A DNA stretch of 64,000 nt from assembly GCA_015698045.1 (NCBI GenBank), contig BLAL01000156.1, forward strand, positions 62,001-126,000. Reading direction: 5' to 3'. Made by a program: the position numbers and the translations under genes. The stretch is from Rhizophagus clarus (taxonomy: Eukaryota; Glomeromycota; Glomeromycetes; Glomerales; Glomeraceae). The notes under the pieces were generated by a model that worked only from the letters and a program-made list of their open reading frames with translations, was not told where the DNA came from and searched no databases. Shown here one piece after another: positions 1 through 11,981 of the stretch (its first letter is position 1; every line of letters begins with the position of its first letter).

Positions 1-20
1 TATTAATAAAAGTGTTAAGA

Positions 21-430
21 ATAACATAATAATGAAAAAAGAAATTTCAACAAAAAATATACCTTTATCTTTATTTTTTAGACAAAAACAATAAAGTAAA
101 AATTTGAGAGAGAGAAAAAAAAGTTTTGAAAAAAAACGATAAATAAATAATTAAATCATGATCATACAATCACATAATCAACAAAATTATCAATTTTTAT
201 TGGTTATTTGGGTAATATTATAAATAACATAATAATGGGAAAAGAAATTTCAACAAAAAATATAATTTTATCTTTATTTTTTAGACAAAACAATAAAGTA
301 AAAATTTGAGAGAAAGAGAAAAAGTTTTTGAAAAAAAAAAAATACGATAAATAAATAATTAAATCATGATCGTGCAATCACATGATCATCAAAATTATCA
401 ATTTTTATTGGTTATTTGGGTAATTTTATA
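21..430. repeat. Tandem duplication, two units of about 203 bp
   Basis: Unit 1 (21-223) and unit 2 (224-430) share ATAACATAATAATG at their starts and TTATTTGGGTAAT near their ends, with high identity between. The equivalent place in copy B (about 34480-34700) has one unit, so the duplication arose in copy A. A diverged version also lies at about 36795-36960. Confidence 0.75.
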
Positions 431-1200
431 TTCAGTCACATCAACCACAAAATCAGTCACCTATTGAATGCACAAGTCAATATTAGCGAAGCAGCACAAA
501 CTTGATTATTCACTATTCGTGCTCAACTTGAGTTGATAAAATTATTAAAAAATCACTGATTTTATTAAATTTATCAGAATTTTTATACCTAATTAAAGAT
601 GATTAAATTAAGTTTTACTACCGATTTCATTATAACGTTACCAACTTTTTTGTTAATCTTGGATATTTTATTTTGAATTTAAATTGTTCGCTCAAGATCT
701 TTGTGTAATGTATTGTAGATCCGTAATTGTTTTATTTGTAGTCTATAATTGGCAAAAGCTTATTATAAACCAAAATAAAAAACACTATTTATTTACATAT
801 CTGTATTATTAGATTTTACTTTTTTTAGATTTGATATATAATTAAAAAGAAGATCTTTATCTTGATATTTTGAAATCACGATCATAACAATTGAGTTTAG
901 GTCGAGTTTAACTTGTTCATTGTGATTGATTGTATTGTAAATCTGTATCTGTATTATAATTAATATAAAGAAGACAAATCATAACAATCATGACATATTT
1001 GAAAAATTAGAACAATTCACGTAAATGTTCTTGAAGGGTAATTAATATAATAATACAAGGTGATAAAAAATTGTTTATAAAAACAGGTTTCATCTTTTTT
1101 TTTCTTACAATAAATTTGTTGTCGTTATTTTTATTATATATTCTTTTTCTTAAAATTTGTTGACGTTATTTTTTTATTATTATATATTCTTTTTCTTAAA

Positions 1201-1800
1201 ATGCCTGCAAATTGGACTGATGCAATAACTGAATATTTAATAAGATATAGAAGGTAAAAAATTAAATGAAAATTAATAAATAAATTTGATCATATTCTAG
1301 TTTTTTTTTTTTACGTTTCCTGATTTAAAAATTAAATAAATAATGTAAAGAAGAAGGAACAACTACTACCATGACATACCTGGGAGGGACCGCTCCGAAT
1401 TCTGGAAGAGTCTAGCTTGAAGAATTCAGAGACAGTTCCGCGTAAGGTTCACTATCCAACAGGTAGAAAGAAAGTGGAGAAACTTGATCAGGAATTTTAA
1501 TGTTAGTAAAATAATAATAAATCATAAAAAAAAAATAAAAAAAATAAAAAATTAATAGTATTAACATTTTTAGAATTTCGTCTGTGAATGAAGGAATGGT
1601 GTGCGAAATGGAAGATAGTTCCAAGAAGAAGAAAGATATTATAGGCAGTTCTGCACAAGGTTTTGGGACAGACCTGGTAATTATTAAGAATTTTTTTAAT
1701 TTATATTTAAGTTATTTAAGTTCTAAATTTATATATATTTCTTAAGGAACCACCACAGTCATAGGCAGCATAGAAACACTGCATATCAGCGGCCTTGGAA
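1201..1800 (+). pseudogene. Myb/SANT-like DNA-binding protein relic in copy A
   Basis: Exon 1 (1201-1253) starts at an ATG, encodes MPANWTDAITEYLIRYR and ends at a GT donor. The next exon, from about 1347, encodes NNYYHDIPGRDRSEFWKSLA, then a TGA, then RIQRQFRVRFTIQQVERKW. Regular tryptophans (W5, FWKS, ERKW) and basic helices are typical of the Myb/SANT-like (trihelix/MADF-like) domain common in fungal genes and transposons. Further exon-like pieces with splice sites lie at about 1574-1669 and 1747-1800. The TGA sits where copy B has CGA (Arg), so a C-to-T change killed this copy. It may be an accessory DNA-binding protein of the element or captured host sequence. Confidence 0.6.
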
Positions 1801-1949
1801 TCTGTAAATTATATTTTTTTATTTTTATTTTTTTTTTATTTTGTATTTTTTATATTTTATTTTTATTTTTATTTTTTATTTATATTTTTATATTTTTATT
1901 ATTTTTATTATTATTATTTTTTATTTTTTATTATCTTTTATTATTATTA

Positions 1950-1966
1950 TTTTTTATTAAATATAT
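1950..1966. repeat. Target-site duplication of ORF1-only retroelement 1 (left)
   Basis: The 17-bp TTTTTTATTAAATATAT recurs exactly at 5987-6003. The two copies bracket 1967-5986, whose left edge is a T run (the poly(A) tail read in reverse). Confidence 0.8.
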
Positions 1967-2537
1967 TTTTTTTTTTTTTTTTTTTAAAAGGTATTGATAG
2001 CGTATTAACTTTATTAACTAAAGTAGTAAAGTCACATAGCGACCAATACAACAGTAAGAAGTAATGCTTCTAGTTAAGAACACCGTTCAATCATATTGCC
2101 TATAATTAATATAAATGAATAAAAGAAAAAAAGGTAAAAAAAAATAAAATTTGGATCTATCCTAGTACTAAGAATTTAAATCTATTAAAACGGTTGGTCA
2201 TTATCGCAACAAATAACACTGCCAGATTTCTCACGCAATCGTTCTCTTTAATAAATTTTCCAATACTTCGTTTATTCGTGTGATCTCAGCCATAATCATC
2301 TTCTTTGAAGTAGAGGACCTTTTCGACTTGGATTTGTGTTTCTTCTTATCGTCGTAATCAGTTTTTGGAGAGTATTGTCCAGTTTTAGTACTGAATAAAT
2401 ATTGTTATTGAGAGGTAGAACCTCTTCTATTTCGTAGTGAGATATTATTAGCGCCGGTAGCTACCTTCTTAATAGATCGCGTCTTGGCACTACTGTCCTT
2501 TGAGAAGGAAGCGTTAGTACTTTTAGTCTGCCCATTG

Positions 2538-3176
2538 CAGTGATGGTAAATGACAATGTTATTTGGCTAATTTTTAAATGATCCCAAATGATATCAAAAT
2601 GATATAAGAATTCGTATCATTTAAAATAAATGTCATTTACAAATAACAAGTGACGAAATGACATGTGTCATTTTTAAATGATAATGTCATTATCATTTGA
2701 TGATCCATTTTGCAGCAAAAATATATTTTGTTTATTAAATTTGGAAAAAAAATAAGTGATAACATTTTATTTTATGCAAAATGAATCTAAAGATTTTAAT
2801 TTTTTTTCGCGTTTTTGTCAGTTGATTGATAATGAAAATCATTTAGATAGCGATGATGTTATAAATGAAGAAACTTATAATTTTGAAGTAGGTGGGCAGG
2901 ATACTCATCCAGTAGATAATCCATTAGCTAAATGAAATCTACTTAATTTGTTTAATGAATCTTTAGAAATGCCAGTTTATATTAGTTCAATGATAAACTT
3001 GAATTAAATATCTAATGTAATAAAAAGTTAACAGAATAAATATGCGAAATATATTACAGGTCACATGATATATTTTAAAATGACAATTATTTGTCATTTG
3101 CCTTTTGAAATGATATAATGACATGTGACATGTCACTAATATCATTTGTATCATTTCATGTCACTTGCCAACACTG
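2538..3176. mobile_element. hAT-like non-autonomous DNA element
   Basis: A 639-bp insertion inside the ORF1 relic with an exact 8-bp target duplication GCCCATTG (2530-2537 and 3177-3184). The ends are imperfect inverted repeats: CAGTGATGGTAAATGACA on the left and, reading inward, CAGTGTTGGCAAGTGACA on the right. An 8-bp duplication plus CAGTGTTGGCAAG-type ends are characteristic of hAT elements. A short plus-strand frame from about 2774 (MQNESKDFNFFS...) may be transposase debris; it ends in stops. Confidence 0.85.
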
Positions 3177-4190
3177 GCCCATTGCTCTTATCTTTAGGAG
3201 ACTTCGTCGACTTCTTAGGGTTGTGAGATGGAGAGGTATGACGGGTCCAATCAACTGTTTTGCCATTCCAAACATTCAGAGTATTTATTAATTGATATAA
3301 ATCGTCCCAATTTGATAAATATTCAATTATTTTCCTTTTGCCATCTGGCAATTTCACTTCTTTGAACATATTAATGTTATAGGAAATTAGGTATGCTTCA
3401 TTGTCCTTGTGAACCAGTGTAGCTGAAGTCATGCTCTCTGGGGGATTCAAAACTGCAGCTTGGTATCTCTCTCTTTTTTTTCGTTCTTGCAAGGACCAGG
3501 ACGCTGAAAACCATCTAACAGAGAAGCCCATTAATAGCGCTATCCAATGTTTTTCATAATTCTTAAAAAATTGTGATATCTCTAATTTGACACGGAGTGT
3601 CTTGTATTTCTTCTGCCGCTTGACAGTCATAGAGATAACCTTTTTCCAAATAGATAGCACGTTAATAATTGTGTAGTTATTCCACTTCACTGGGATGTTG
3701 TATACTATGATATCGTGAATGAAAACCTGAGAATTATGAACAGGCTGATATCCAGTAATAACCGTCAATGCTTCATTTTCAACCACCTTTCTTGTATTCG
3801 GCTTGTCTTGCGACCTAGCTTTCTTTTTAGATGGCGAAATAAGAGTTTTGTCACCTGCTTGTTCAAATCGTGTGGGAGGAGTAAACTTTTTGGCAAGAGA
3901 GTCCAGAGAGTAATGAGAACTTTTGACAGCCTTAGCAGCTTCACGTTCAGCCTTCGCCTTCTTTCGTTATTTCTTCTTTTGTGATTTAGACAATACAGGT
4001 TGGAAACTTGTTTCATCAGATGATTCATTTGTGATCGGCATCATGTTTGATGTTGATTAGTTCGCCTCTGGGGGAGATATTTCTATATCCATCTGGGTAT
4101 TAGCATCTTCGACTATGATTGGTGCGTCTTGTGTTTCCTCTTATCCTAATTTGGTAGCCTTTTCCAATATTCCCCTAAAGCGAGCTAGTA

Positions 4191-5591
4191 CTAAAGTTGC
4201 CTGCCGAAACTCAATTGGTCAATGTCGAAATGTCAAAACCTAAAATATGTCGAAATGCCAAAATGCCGAAATAGTTTTGACACATCAAAATTGTCAAAAC
4301 TAGTTTCGACATGTCGAAACTGCTGAAACTAAAATCACAATGTTTCGCAACGGGTTTCATTCATTATAATAAAAATTCAAAAATAAGAAACGTTTCGCAA
4401 CGTTTTTTATTAAATACTTGAAAAACTGTTGCGAAACAGTTTTTTTTTTAAGTTAAAAAATAAAAAACGTTTCGCAACATTTTTTATTAAATGCTTGAAA
4501 ACCCGTTGCAAAACGGTTTTTTTCGCTTAAAAATTCAAAAATAAAAAACATTTCGCAACATTTTTATTAAATAATTGAAAAACCGTTGCGAAACGGTTTT
4601 TTTTTCTAAGTTAAAAAAAACTTGAAAAACTGTTGCGAAATGGTTCTTTTCGCTTAAAAATTCAAAAATAAAAAACGGTTTGCAACATTTTTTATTAAAT
4701 AATTGAAAAACCGTTGCGAAATGGTTTTTTTTGTTTAAAAAATCAAAAATAAAAAACTTTTCGCAACGTTTTTTTTTAAATACTTGAAAAACTGTTTTTT
4801 TTGTTTAAAAAATCAAAAATAAAAAACGTTTCGCAACGTTTTTTATTAAATACTTGAAAAACTGTTGCGAAACGGTTTTTTTTAAGTTAAAAAAATAAAA
4901 AACGTTTTGCAACGTTTTTTATTAAATAATTGAAAAACCGTTGCAAAACGGTTTTTTTTCTAAGTTAAAAAAAAGCTTGAAAAACGTTGCGTTTTTCGCT
5001 TAAAAAATCAAAAATAAAAAATGTTTCGCAACGTTTTTTATTAAATAATTGAAAAACCATTGCGATATGGTTTTTTTTGTTTAAAAAATCAAAAATAAAA
5101 AACGTTTTGCAACGTTTCTTATTAAATACCGTTGCAAAACGGTTTTTTTTTGTTTAAAAAATCAAAAATAAAAAACGTTTCGCAACATTTTTATTAAATA
5201 CTTGAAAACCGTTGCGAAATGGTTTTTTTTTCTAAGTTAAAAAAAAAAGCTTGAAAAACGTTGCGTTTTTCGCTTAAAAAATCAAAAATAAAAAACGTTT
5301 CGCAACGTTTTTTATTAAATGCTTGAAAAACTGTTGCAAAACAGTTTTTTTTGTTTAAAAATTAAAAAATAAAAAACGTCTTGCAACGTTTTTTATTAAA
5401 TACTTGAAAAACTGTTGCAAAACGGTTTTTTTCGTTAAATTGACAATAGTGATTGCTGTTTGATATGTATATATTATATATATCACGTGACGAAATAGTT
5501 TTGACAATTTTGACATGTCGAAACTATTTCGGCATTTCGACAAATCGGAAGGCCAATGTTGAAACTCTTTAGTTTCGGCAGGCAACTTTAG
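4191..5591. mobile_element. TIR DNA element with internal hairpin array
   Basis: A 1401-bp insertion in the ORF1 relic. The termini are inverted repeats beginning CTAAAGTTGCCTGCCGAAAC on both sides. They are followed by related blocks built on GTCGAAATG and GTTTCGACATGTCGAAAC. Flanks CTAGTA (4185-4190) and CTAGCA (5592-5597) look like an imperfect 6-bp target duplication. The core is a tandem array of small inverted repeats (listed separately). There is no coding capacity. I cannot assign a superfamily. Confidence 0.75.
4341..5425. repeat. Array of about 13 inverted-repeat (hairpin) units
   Basis: Each unit of about 75-125 bp pairs CGTTTCGCAACG with its reverse complement CGTTGCGAAACG. The spacer resembles TTTTTTATTAAATACTTGAAA, and the linker resembles GTTTAAAAAATCAAAAATAA. 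Left half-sites begin near 4341, 4389, 4467, 4548, 4674, 4756, 4827, 4902, 5021, 5102, 5177, 5297 and 5378. Transcribed, the block would form a chain of stem-loops with A/T-rich linkers. Confidence 0.85.
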
Positions 5592-6539
5592 CTAGCATGC
5601 GCTCCAAAGTGAAAAGTGAAAGATGCTGAAGATAAGTCAAGAGAAAATGACAGACGTCCCAATATTTTACTAGTTTGAGATATGTGTCTGAAGGGTTTCT
5701 GAGACCGTCAGTCTGGCGAAGAGGAACGTTTTGTTGTATATCCCAAGAACTTGAGCGGGGCCACATTCTGCGCATATTCTTATGTTCCCTTTCCATATTC
5801 TCTAAGAGAAGTTGACCAAAGAGGTCTCGGAAGATTTTAAACAACTCTTCTTCTGCATCTTGTTGGTTGTGTTGTGACATGTTTATGAGTATAATATTTG
5901 TTTCTGATGACAAAACTTAAAAATAAAAAAAAATTTTGCTAAGAAATTTGGACAGAGTGATCATCAGAAAGAGTTGAAAATTTTCCTTTTTTATTAAATA
6001 TATATATATTTTATATAGTCATTTAATTATTATTTTAATATTTTTACTATTTTATAATTTGATTTAATATCGGCCTATATTCAACTGAAATTAAAAAATT
6101 CGACCTCAATTATAAGTAATTAAAGCTTATTATAATAAATTGCTTTTATTCAATAAACATTTATTTTTTTATTAAAGTATTAATTAAATAAACAATCTGT
6201 CATCATATATTATATAATATATTGTAATGATGAAATGTCTCCAATAAATTTTTAAAAAAGGTACATTTAGGCGTGATAGATCTAATACTGCTGATTCTTC
6301 TAAAATGTTACTAAAATCTTTCTATAGATCAAATTGAGAGAACTAATCTATCAATTTACAATATAAAATCTTGAAATAATCTTTCACATTTTCAAAATAC
6401 GTGATTAAACTCATTTTTGCTAAACTGCTGAAACCTTTTGGCGTTTACATGCAATAGTTTCAGCATTTTAATTTAATTTGACGATCATTGATTATCATGA
6501 TCAATCTATTTTTACGGTTTTTAAACCATGATTTTTTTT

Positions 6540-7095
6540 TATTTTTTTTTAGGTTGCTGGATTCCTAGACTTGGAATATAAGTTGGAAGGGGTAGAGAAT
6601 TTTTTTTTAATATTAAAGAAATGTTACTAACGTTTCTTTATTTTTTTTAGATTGCCAGCCTTTTTAGACGAACCGAACTTAGGAAATATAAGTTGGAAAG
6701 GGTGGTGATTTTTTTTTAATATTAAAGAAATGTTACTAACATTTCTTTCTTTATTTTTTTTAGGTTACCGGCCTTCTTGGACGAACCAGAATTGGGAATG
6801 TAAGTTAGAAAGGGCGGGGGATTTTTTTTTAATATTAAAGAAATATTACTAATATTTCTTTCTTTATTTTTTTTAGGTTGCCAGCTTTCTTGGATGAATC
6901 AGACTTGGAAATGTAAGTTGGAAAGGGTGGTAATTTTTTTTTAATGTTAAAGAAACATTACTAACATTTCTTTCTTTATTTTTTTCAGATTGCTAGACTC
7001 TGGACTTGAAATGTAAGGAGGGAGGGAGGGATATTTTTTGAATATTAAAGAAACAGTTTTAACGTTTCTTTTATTTATTTTAGGTTGCAGTTTCC
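6540..7095 (+). repeat. Exon-like minisatellite array (copy A)
   Basis: About six tandem units of roughly 90-115 bp. Each has a pyrimidine-rich tract ending in TTTTTTAG and then a short open segment encoding variants of LPAFLDEPELG (for example LPAFLDEPNLG and LPAFLDESDLE). Most then have a donor-like GTAAGTTGG or TAAGTTGG. The linker reads TTTTTTTTAATATTAAAGAAA. The same array, inverted, is in copy B at 30775-31440. Whether it is spliced is unknown. Confidence 0.7.
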
Positions 7096-7127
7096 CTTGT
7101 TCCTCTTGATCCTAACGTGATCACGAT

Positions 7128-7155
7128 TAAGAAAAGTTTGAGCAAACTTTTCTTA
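7128..7155. other. Perfect 13-bp-arm hairpin
   Basis: TTAAGAAAAGTTTG and CAAACTTTTCTTAA face each other across two bases. The diverged copy B counterpart lies near 30705-30735. It sits just past the exon-like array and could fold in RNA or terminate transcription; function unknown. Confidence 0.5.
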
Positions 7156-7653
7156 AAATTGTATTATAAATGACTGTAACTTTTTTATTAATTTATTGTA
7201 ATAAAATACATAATTAAATAAAAATATTAATAATAATAATTATACTTTTAAATACTTTACAAAAAATTTATAAACTTGATAATGCATTCAACAAATAAGA
7301 CAATAAAAATTTTTTAACTACATTAAACGAATTAAAAATTTCTAAAAAGAAAAATCTATAAAGAAAGTAAACTCTAAAAAATTTCTTAATACGTTATATA
7401 ATATGAAATCTAACGTATTAAAATTTGTATCACATATCAGGTACCCGATATGTGTAAGATAAAACTGTGCCCGATATATATTAAATAACATATCGGTAAA
7501 CAATAGTTTAGATATCAGGGTTTTAGTAATTAGGCATATTTTGAAGTGTAATAAATCAGGTACCCGATATGTAAAAATACCCAATATTTATCTGATTAGC
7601 TGCCGATATATAAGTCCTCGATATGTACCTGATAGAATTGATTTTGACCAGTG

Positions 7654-10139
7654 TGATAAGTTCATTATATAACTAATTGATTACTTTATTATTATTAATA
7701 TATAAAATTATGAAGATTTTTTTAATTAATCAATATAGTAACAATTTAATAATTATTTTTTTTCAAATAAAAAAAAAATAATAATTTATTTTAATAATAA
7801 TTTATTTTCTGGTTTATTTTTTAATTTATTATCCAATATTTTTAATGAATTATAATCAATATTTTTATTTATTTATTTTATTTTTTTGCTATAAAATTTT
7901 TACATTAATATAAATTTTAATTTAAAAACTCAATTTAATTTTAAAATAACCTTTTATTATTCTCTACTTAATCTATATATAAAAATATCAATAAATTTAT
8001 ACTGATTATTTCCATTTAAATTTAATAATCTTTTTTTTATTTAACAGTTAGCGGTCATGTCAGATCACTTGTCGATTATTAATTAAAATAATTTTGTGTA
8101 ATCATAATTGAATATTTCATCATGTAACTAAAAAAGAATTTTTTTAATACAATACTTATACAAATTAAGTAAATTAATAGTTCGTCATGTGTATTATAAA
8201 TTTTTATTATCATTTCCTCCTTAGTAATATTTTTTTTTTTTTTTTGCATTTACAAGAAAGTTCGTCTTAAAAATGAAGTTTTCCTTCAGATGTAACTTAA
8301 AAGTAGATGTAAAATACAATTTAAATAACAAAAATTTATGTAATTTTATGAGAAGAAAAAGATTTACTAAGTTAAAAAAGGCAGTTATTTAGGTAGTTTT
8401 TGTGTAAACCGCAAAAAGTCAATTTTTATAATAAAAAGAAAAATTTTTGATTTCAATAAAACTTTTAGCAAAAGCTTTTTTTAACTTATAATTATCTCAT
8501 TTCTAACTATAATTTGGCGAAATAAACAACTTTTGTTAAGTTTAGAAGGGTGATTATTATGTCAGATTTTTTGTTATTTGTAAATTTTGTTAAAGTTTTT
8601 TTAATTAAAACATTAATAAAAAATCTTTTTATCTATTAAAACAATACTATTGGGTCTATTTGGGTGTTATAAGTGGATTTTTAGTTGAAAAACTAGTTAA
8701 ATATAATATTTTTTTGTTTATTTAAATTAAACCTTTAATGCTTAAACTCTAGCATTATAATAATCATGTAAATTTCTACAACTTATTAGAAAAAAACTTT
8801 AAAATTTTTAAATTTTAATTCTTAAACATGAAAATAAAACATAAATTATTTATTTATAGAAAAAATTCTTATTAGCTATTAGGTCTATTTGCTTTGTTAA
8901 TTATAAATAAAGATAATATATTATGGATAAGTAAAATGTTTTTTTTATGTTTAAAGTAGCGTTAAAATAAAAGATATTTATATAATATTTAAAAAAAATA
9001 AGCAAAAGAAAGAAGTTAAAAAAATTTTCTTAATATTTTATTAGTTTGCTATATCAAAATAACCATATAATTGACTATCTTCTTTGGCCAGATGCAACCG
9101 AATAAAGTGAAATTTTTGACTTTTAAAAAGTTTAAAAATATTTTTTAAGTCTTGAACGAACATGTTTACTATTGTTGGAAAAAGTGTTACATTGCATAAA
9201 TATGGTATTACCTTTGACCTGAAAATTTCGATTTTAACGTAATTTGGGCTGGCATTACGAATTTACCCAGAATTAAGAAAAATTCGGCCAGAATTATGAA
9301 TTATTGATTGGCAAATTTAACCAGATTGAGTAAATTTTGGCCAACTTTAATTATATACATGTACTATATATTTAAAGAGGATACTGTACCACAAACTTTT
9401 TTTTGCAAATTTTATTGAAAAAAATCTCCTTCTTTTTTTCATGACATGACCAGTGACTGTTAATAGTTTTATCTTCTATATTAAAATAAAAAAAAATTAT
9501 AAAGTTTGGATATTTGGATCAAAATTACTGTATTTAGAATTAATTTTAGTTATATTACATCATAATTTAATTTATAAAGAATACTAATTACAGGTTAAGT
9601 ATAATATAATTACATAATTAAGTGAAAATACTTGCAGAATATATTTAATATTTATTAAAAAAAAATTTGTAATTTATACTAATGTATAAAACATATATCA
9701 TATAATTATATATTATTTATTATCCTGTATTATACTTTTTTTTTTATAAGTATTCTAAAAATAAATTTTTTTTATATTAAAAATTTTATTCATTATATAT
9801 ATATATTATATATTATACTTTAATTTTTATAATTCCAGCCAGAATATTAAAAATTATCATATTAAAACTTTGTATTATACAGATTTTCTTTTTTAGATAA
9901 TATTTATTTTACAAAAAAAAATTCTTATTTTTCAAAATAACTATAATTGAAATCTTGTGTAATATTATTTCTATAAAATGGAATTTTTGTACCAATTATA
10001 TAATTGTATACAAATGCAATATGTACAAATAGAATAATCTTTATTAAATTATTAATTTGAAAAATATTTTTAATTGATAATATATTGTAATATTAGTAGT
10101 AAGTACAATTTATTAAAAAAGTTTTTTTTCTATTCCTTT
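7654..10139. other. AT-rich intergenic stretch, no gene seen
   Basis: Long A/T runs and no open frame of note. The only patterned block is about 9240-9350, with repeated variants of GGCCAGAATTA, also seen at 24290-24360; it is probably transposon debris. Confidence 0.6.
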
Positions 10140-11530
<1,391 letters not shown>

Positions 11531-11981
11531 TTTTAAAACGAAATTGTTAACAGCTAAATAATACTCTTTTTAAAAAAAATTGTGTACCATCGCCAAAACG
11601 TCAATATACGCCTTTCAAAAAATTGCACAATTAAATGTAAAGTACGATATTGTAACAAACTGATGTACTATTAAAAAATTGGAGTTCGAGATCACATGAT
11701 TTAATCGTTTAATCGATGATAATTTTATTCATAATTAAAATTGGTGGCTGATTATTCTGATTATCTGATTATGTTGACAAAAAATATTATTTAAATAAAT
11801 CGTTTAATTCACTCGAAATTCACCGATCTGGATATAGAAAATATTTACGTTTCTAATTTTTTCTGAAAAATCAAATGAATTAAATAGTATTTCTAATGTA
11901 TATTAATTTGCACAGATCTTGTGATCCTCAATCTTTTAAAAAAATAAAAATATTTTTGCAAAGTTAAGAATTTCTCATCAA

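Larger units (their letters stand above)
2231..5913 (-). pseudogene. ORF1-like RNA-binding protein of retroelement 1 (broken)
   Basis: Reading starts near 5913 or 5880 and ends at the TGA at 2231-2233. It is interrupted by two transposon insertions and by stop and frame changes. The best-preserved stretch (3786-3177) contains VKWNNYTIINVLSIWKKVIS, then KKYKTLRVKLEIS, then VRWFSASWSLQERKKRERYQ. That alternation of strand and helix with basic residues fits an RRM-like nucleic-acid-binding fold, as in LINE ORF1 proteins. The same blocks occur in copy 2. The tail is rich in Lys and Ser (KKKHKSKSKRSSTSKK). Stops include one in LG*EETQDA and one in STSQ*QYLF, both explicable as CAA to TAA. It is not functional. 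The RRM assignment is from pattern, not from a search. Confidence 0.65.
1967..5986 (-). mobile_element. ORF1-only non-LTR retroelement, copy 1
   Basis: A minus-strand element with a poly(A) tail (T run 1967-1985) and a 17-bp target duplication. Its 5' end contains CAACTCTTTCTGATGATCAC, close to the 5' end of copy 3 (CAACTCTTCCCAACGATCAC). Its 3' end, AATAAAGTTAATACGCTATC, resembles that of copy 3. It carries only an ORF1-type reading frame (2231-5913) and no reverse transcriptase. Two later insertions sit inside it, a hAT-like element (2538-3176) and a TIR element (4191-5591); without them it is about 2.0 kb, the same size as copies 2 and 3. Confidence 0.8.
1..7653 (+). mobile_element. CACTA-like DNA transposon copy A (edge-truncated)
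   Basis: The segment is the inverted counterpart of 29303-34711, aligning along its whole length apart from nested insertions. Its inner end at 7653 reads, on the minus strand, CACTGGTCAAAATC, matching the terminus of copy B at 29303. Subterminal copies of motifs such as ATATCGGGTACC lie at about 7430-7640. CACTG termini, dense subterminal repeats and, in copy B, a 3-bp target duplication are what the CACTA (EnSpm/CMC) superfamily shows. The other half lies left of the window, so its own target duplication cannot be checked. No transposase is recognisable; a Myb/SANT-like gene relic lies at 1201-1800. Strand is given as that of the relic. Assignment to CACTA is inference from the ends. Confidence 0.6.

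Noticed and set aside
1795..2064. Phe/Tyr-rich 89-residue open frame, with a counterpart at 32813-33116
   Set aside because: A product of T-rich low-complexity sequence around the retroelement 1 target; no protein-like composition.
4341..5425. CRISPR-like appearance of the regular hairpin array
   Set aside because: Spacers are not unique, unit length varies, the locus is inside a TIR element and the genome is eukaryotic nuclear.
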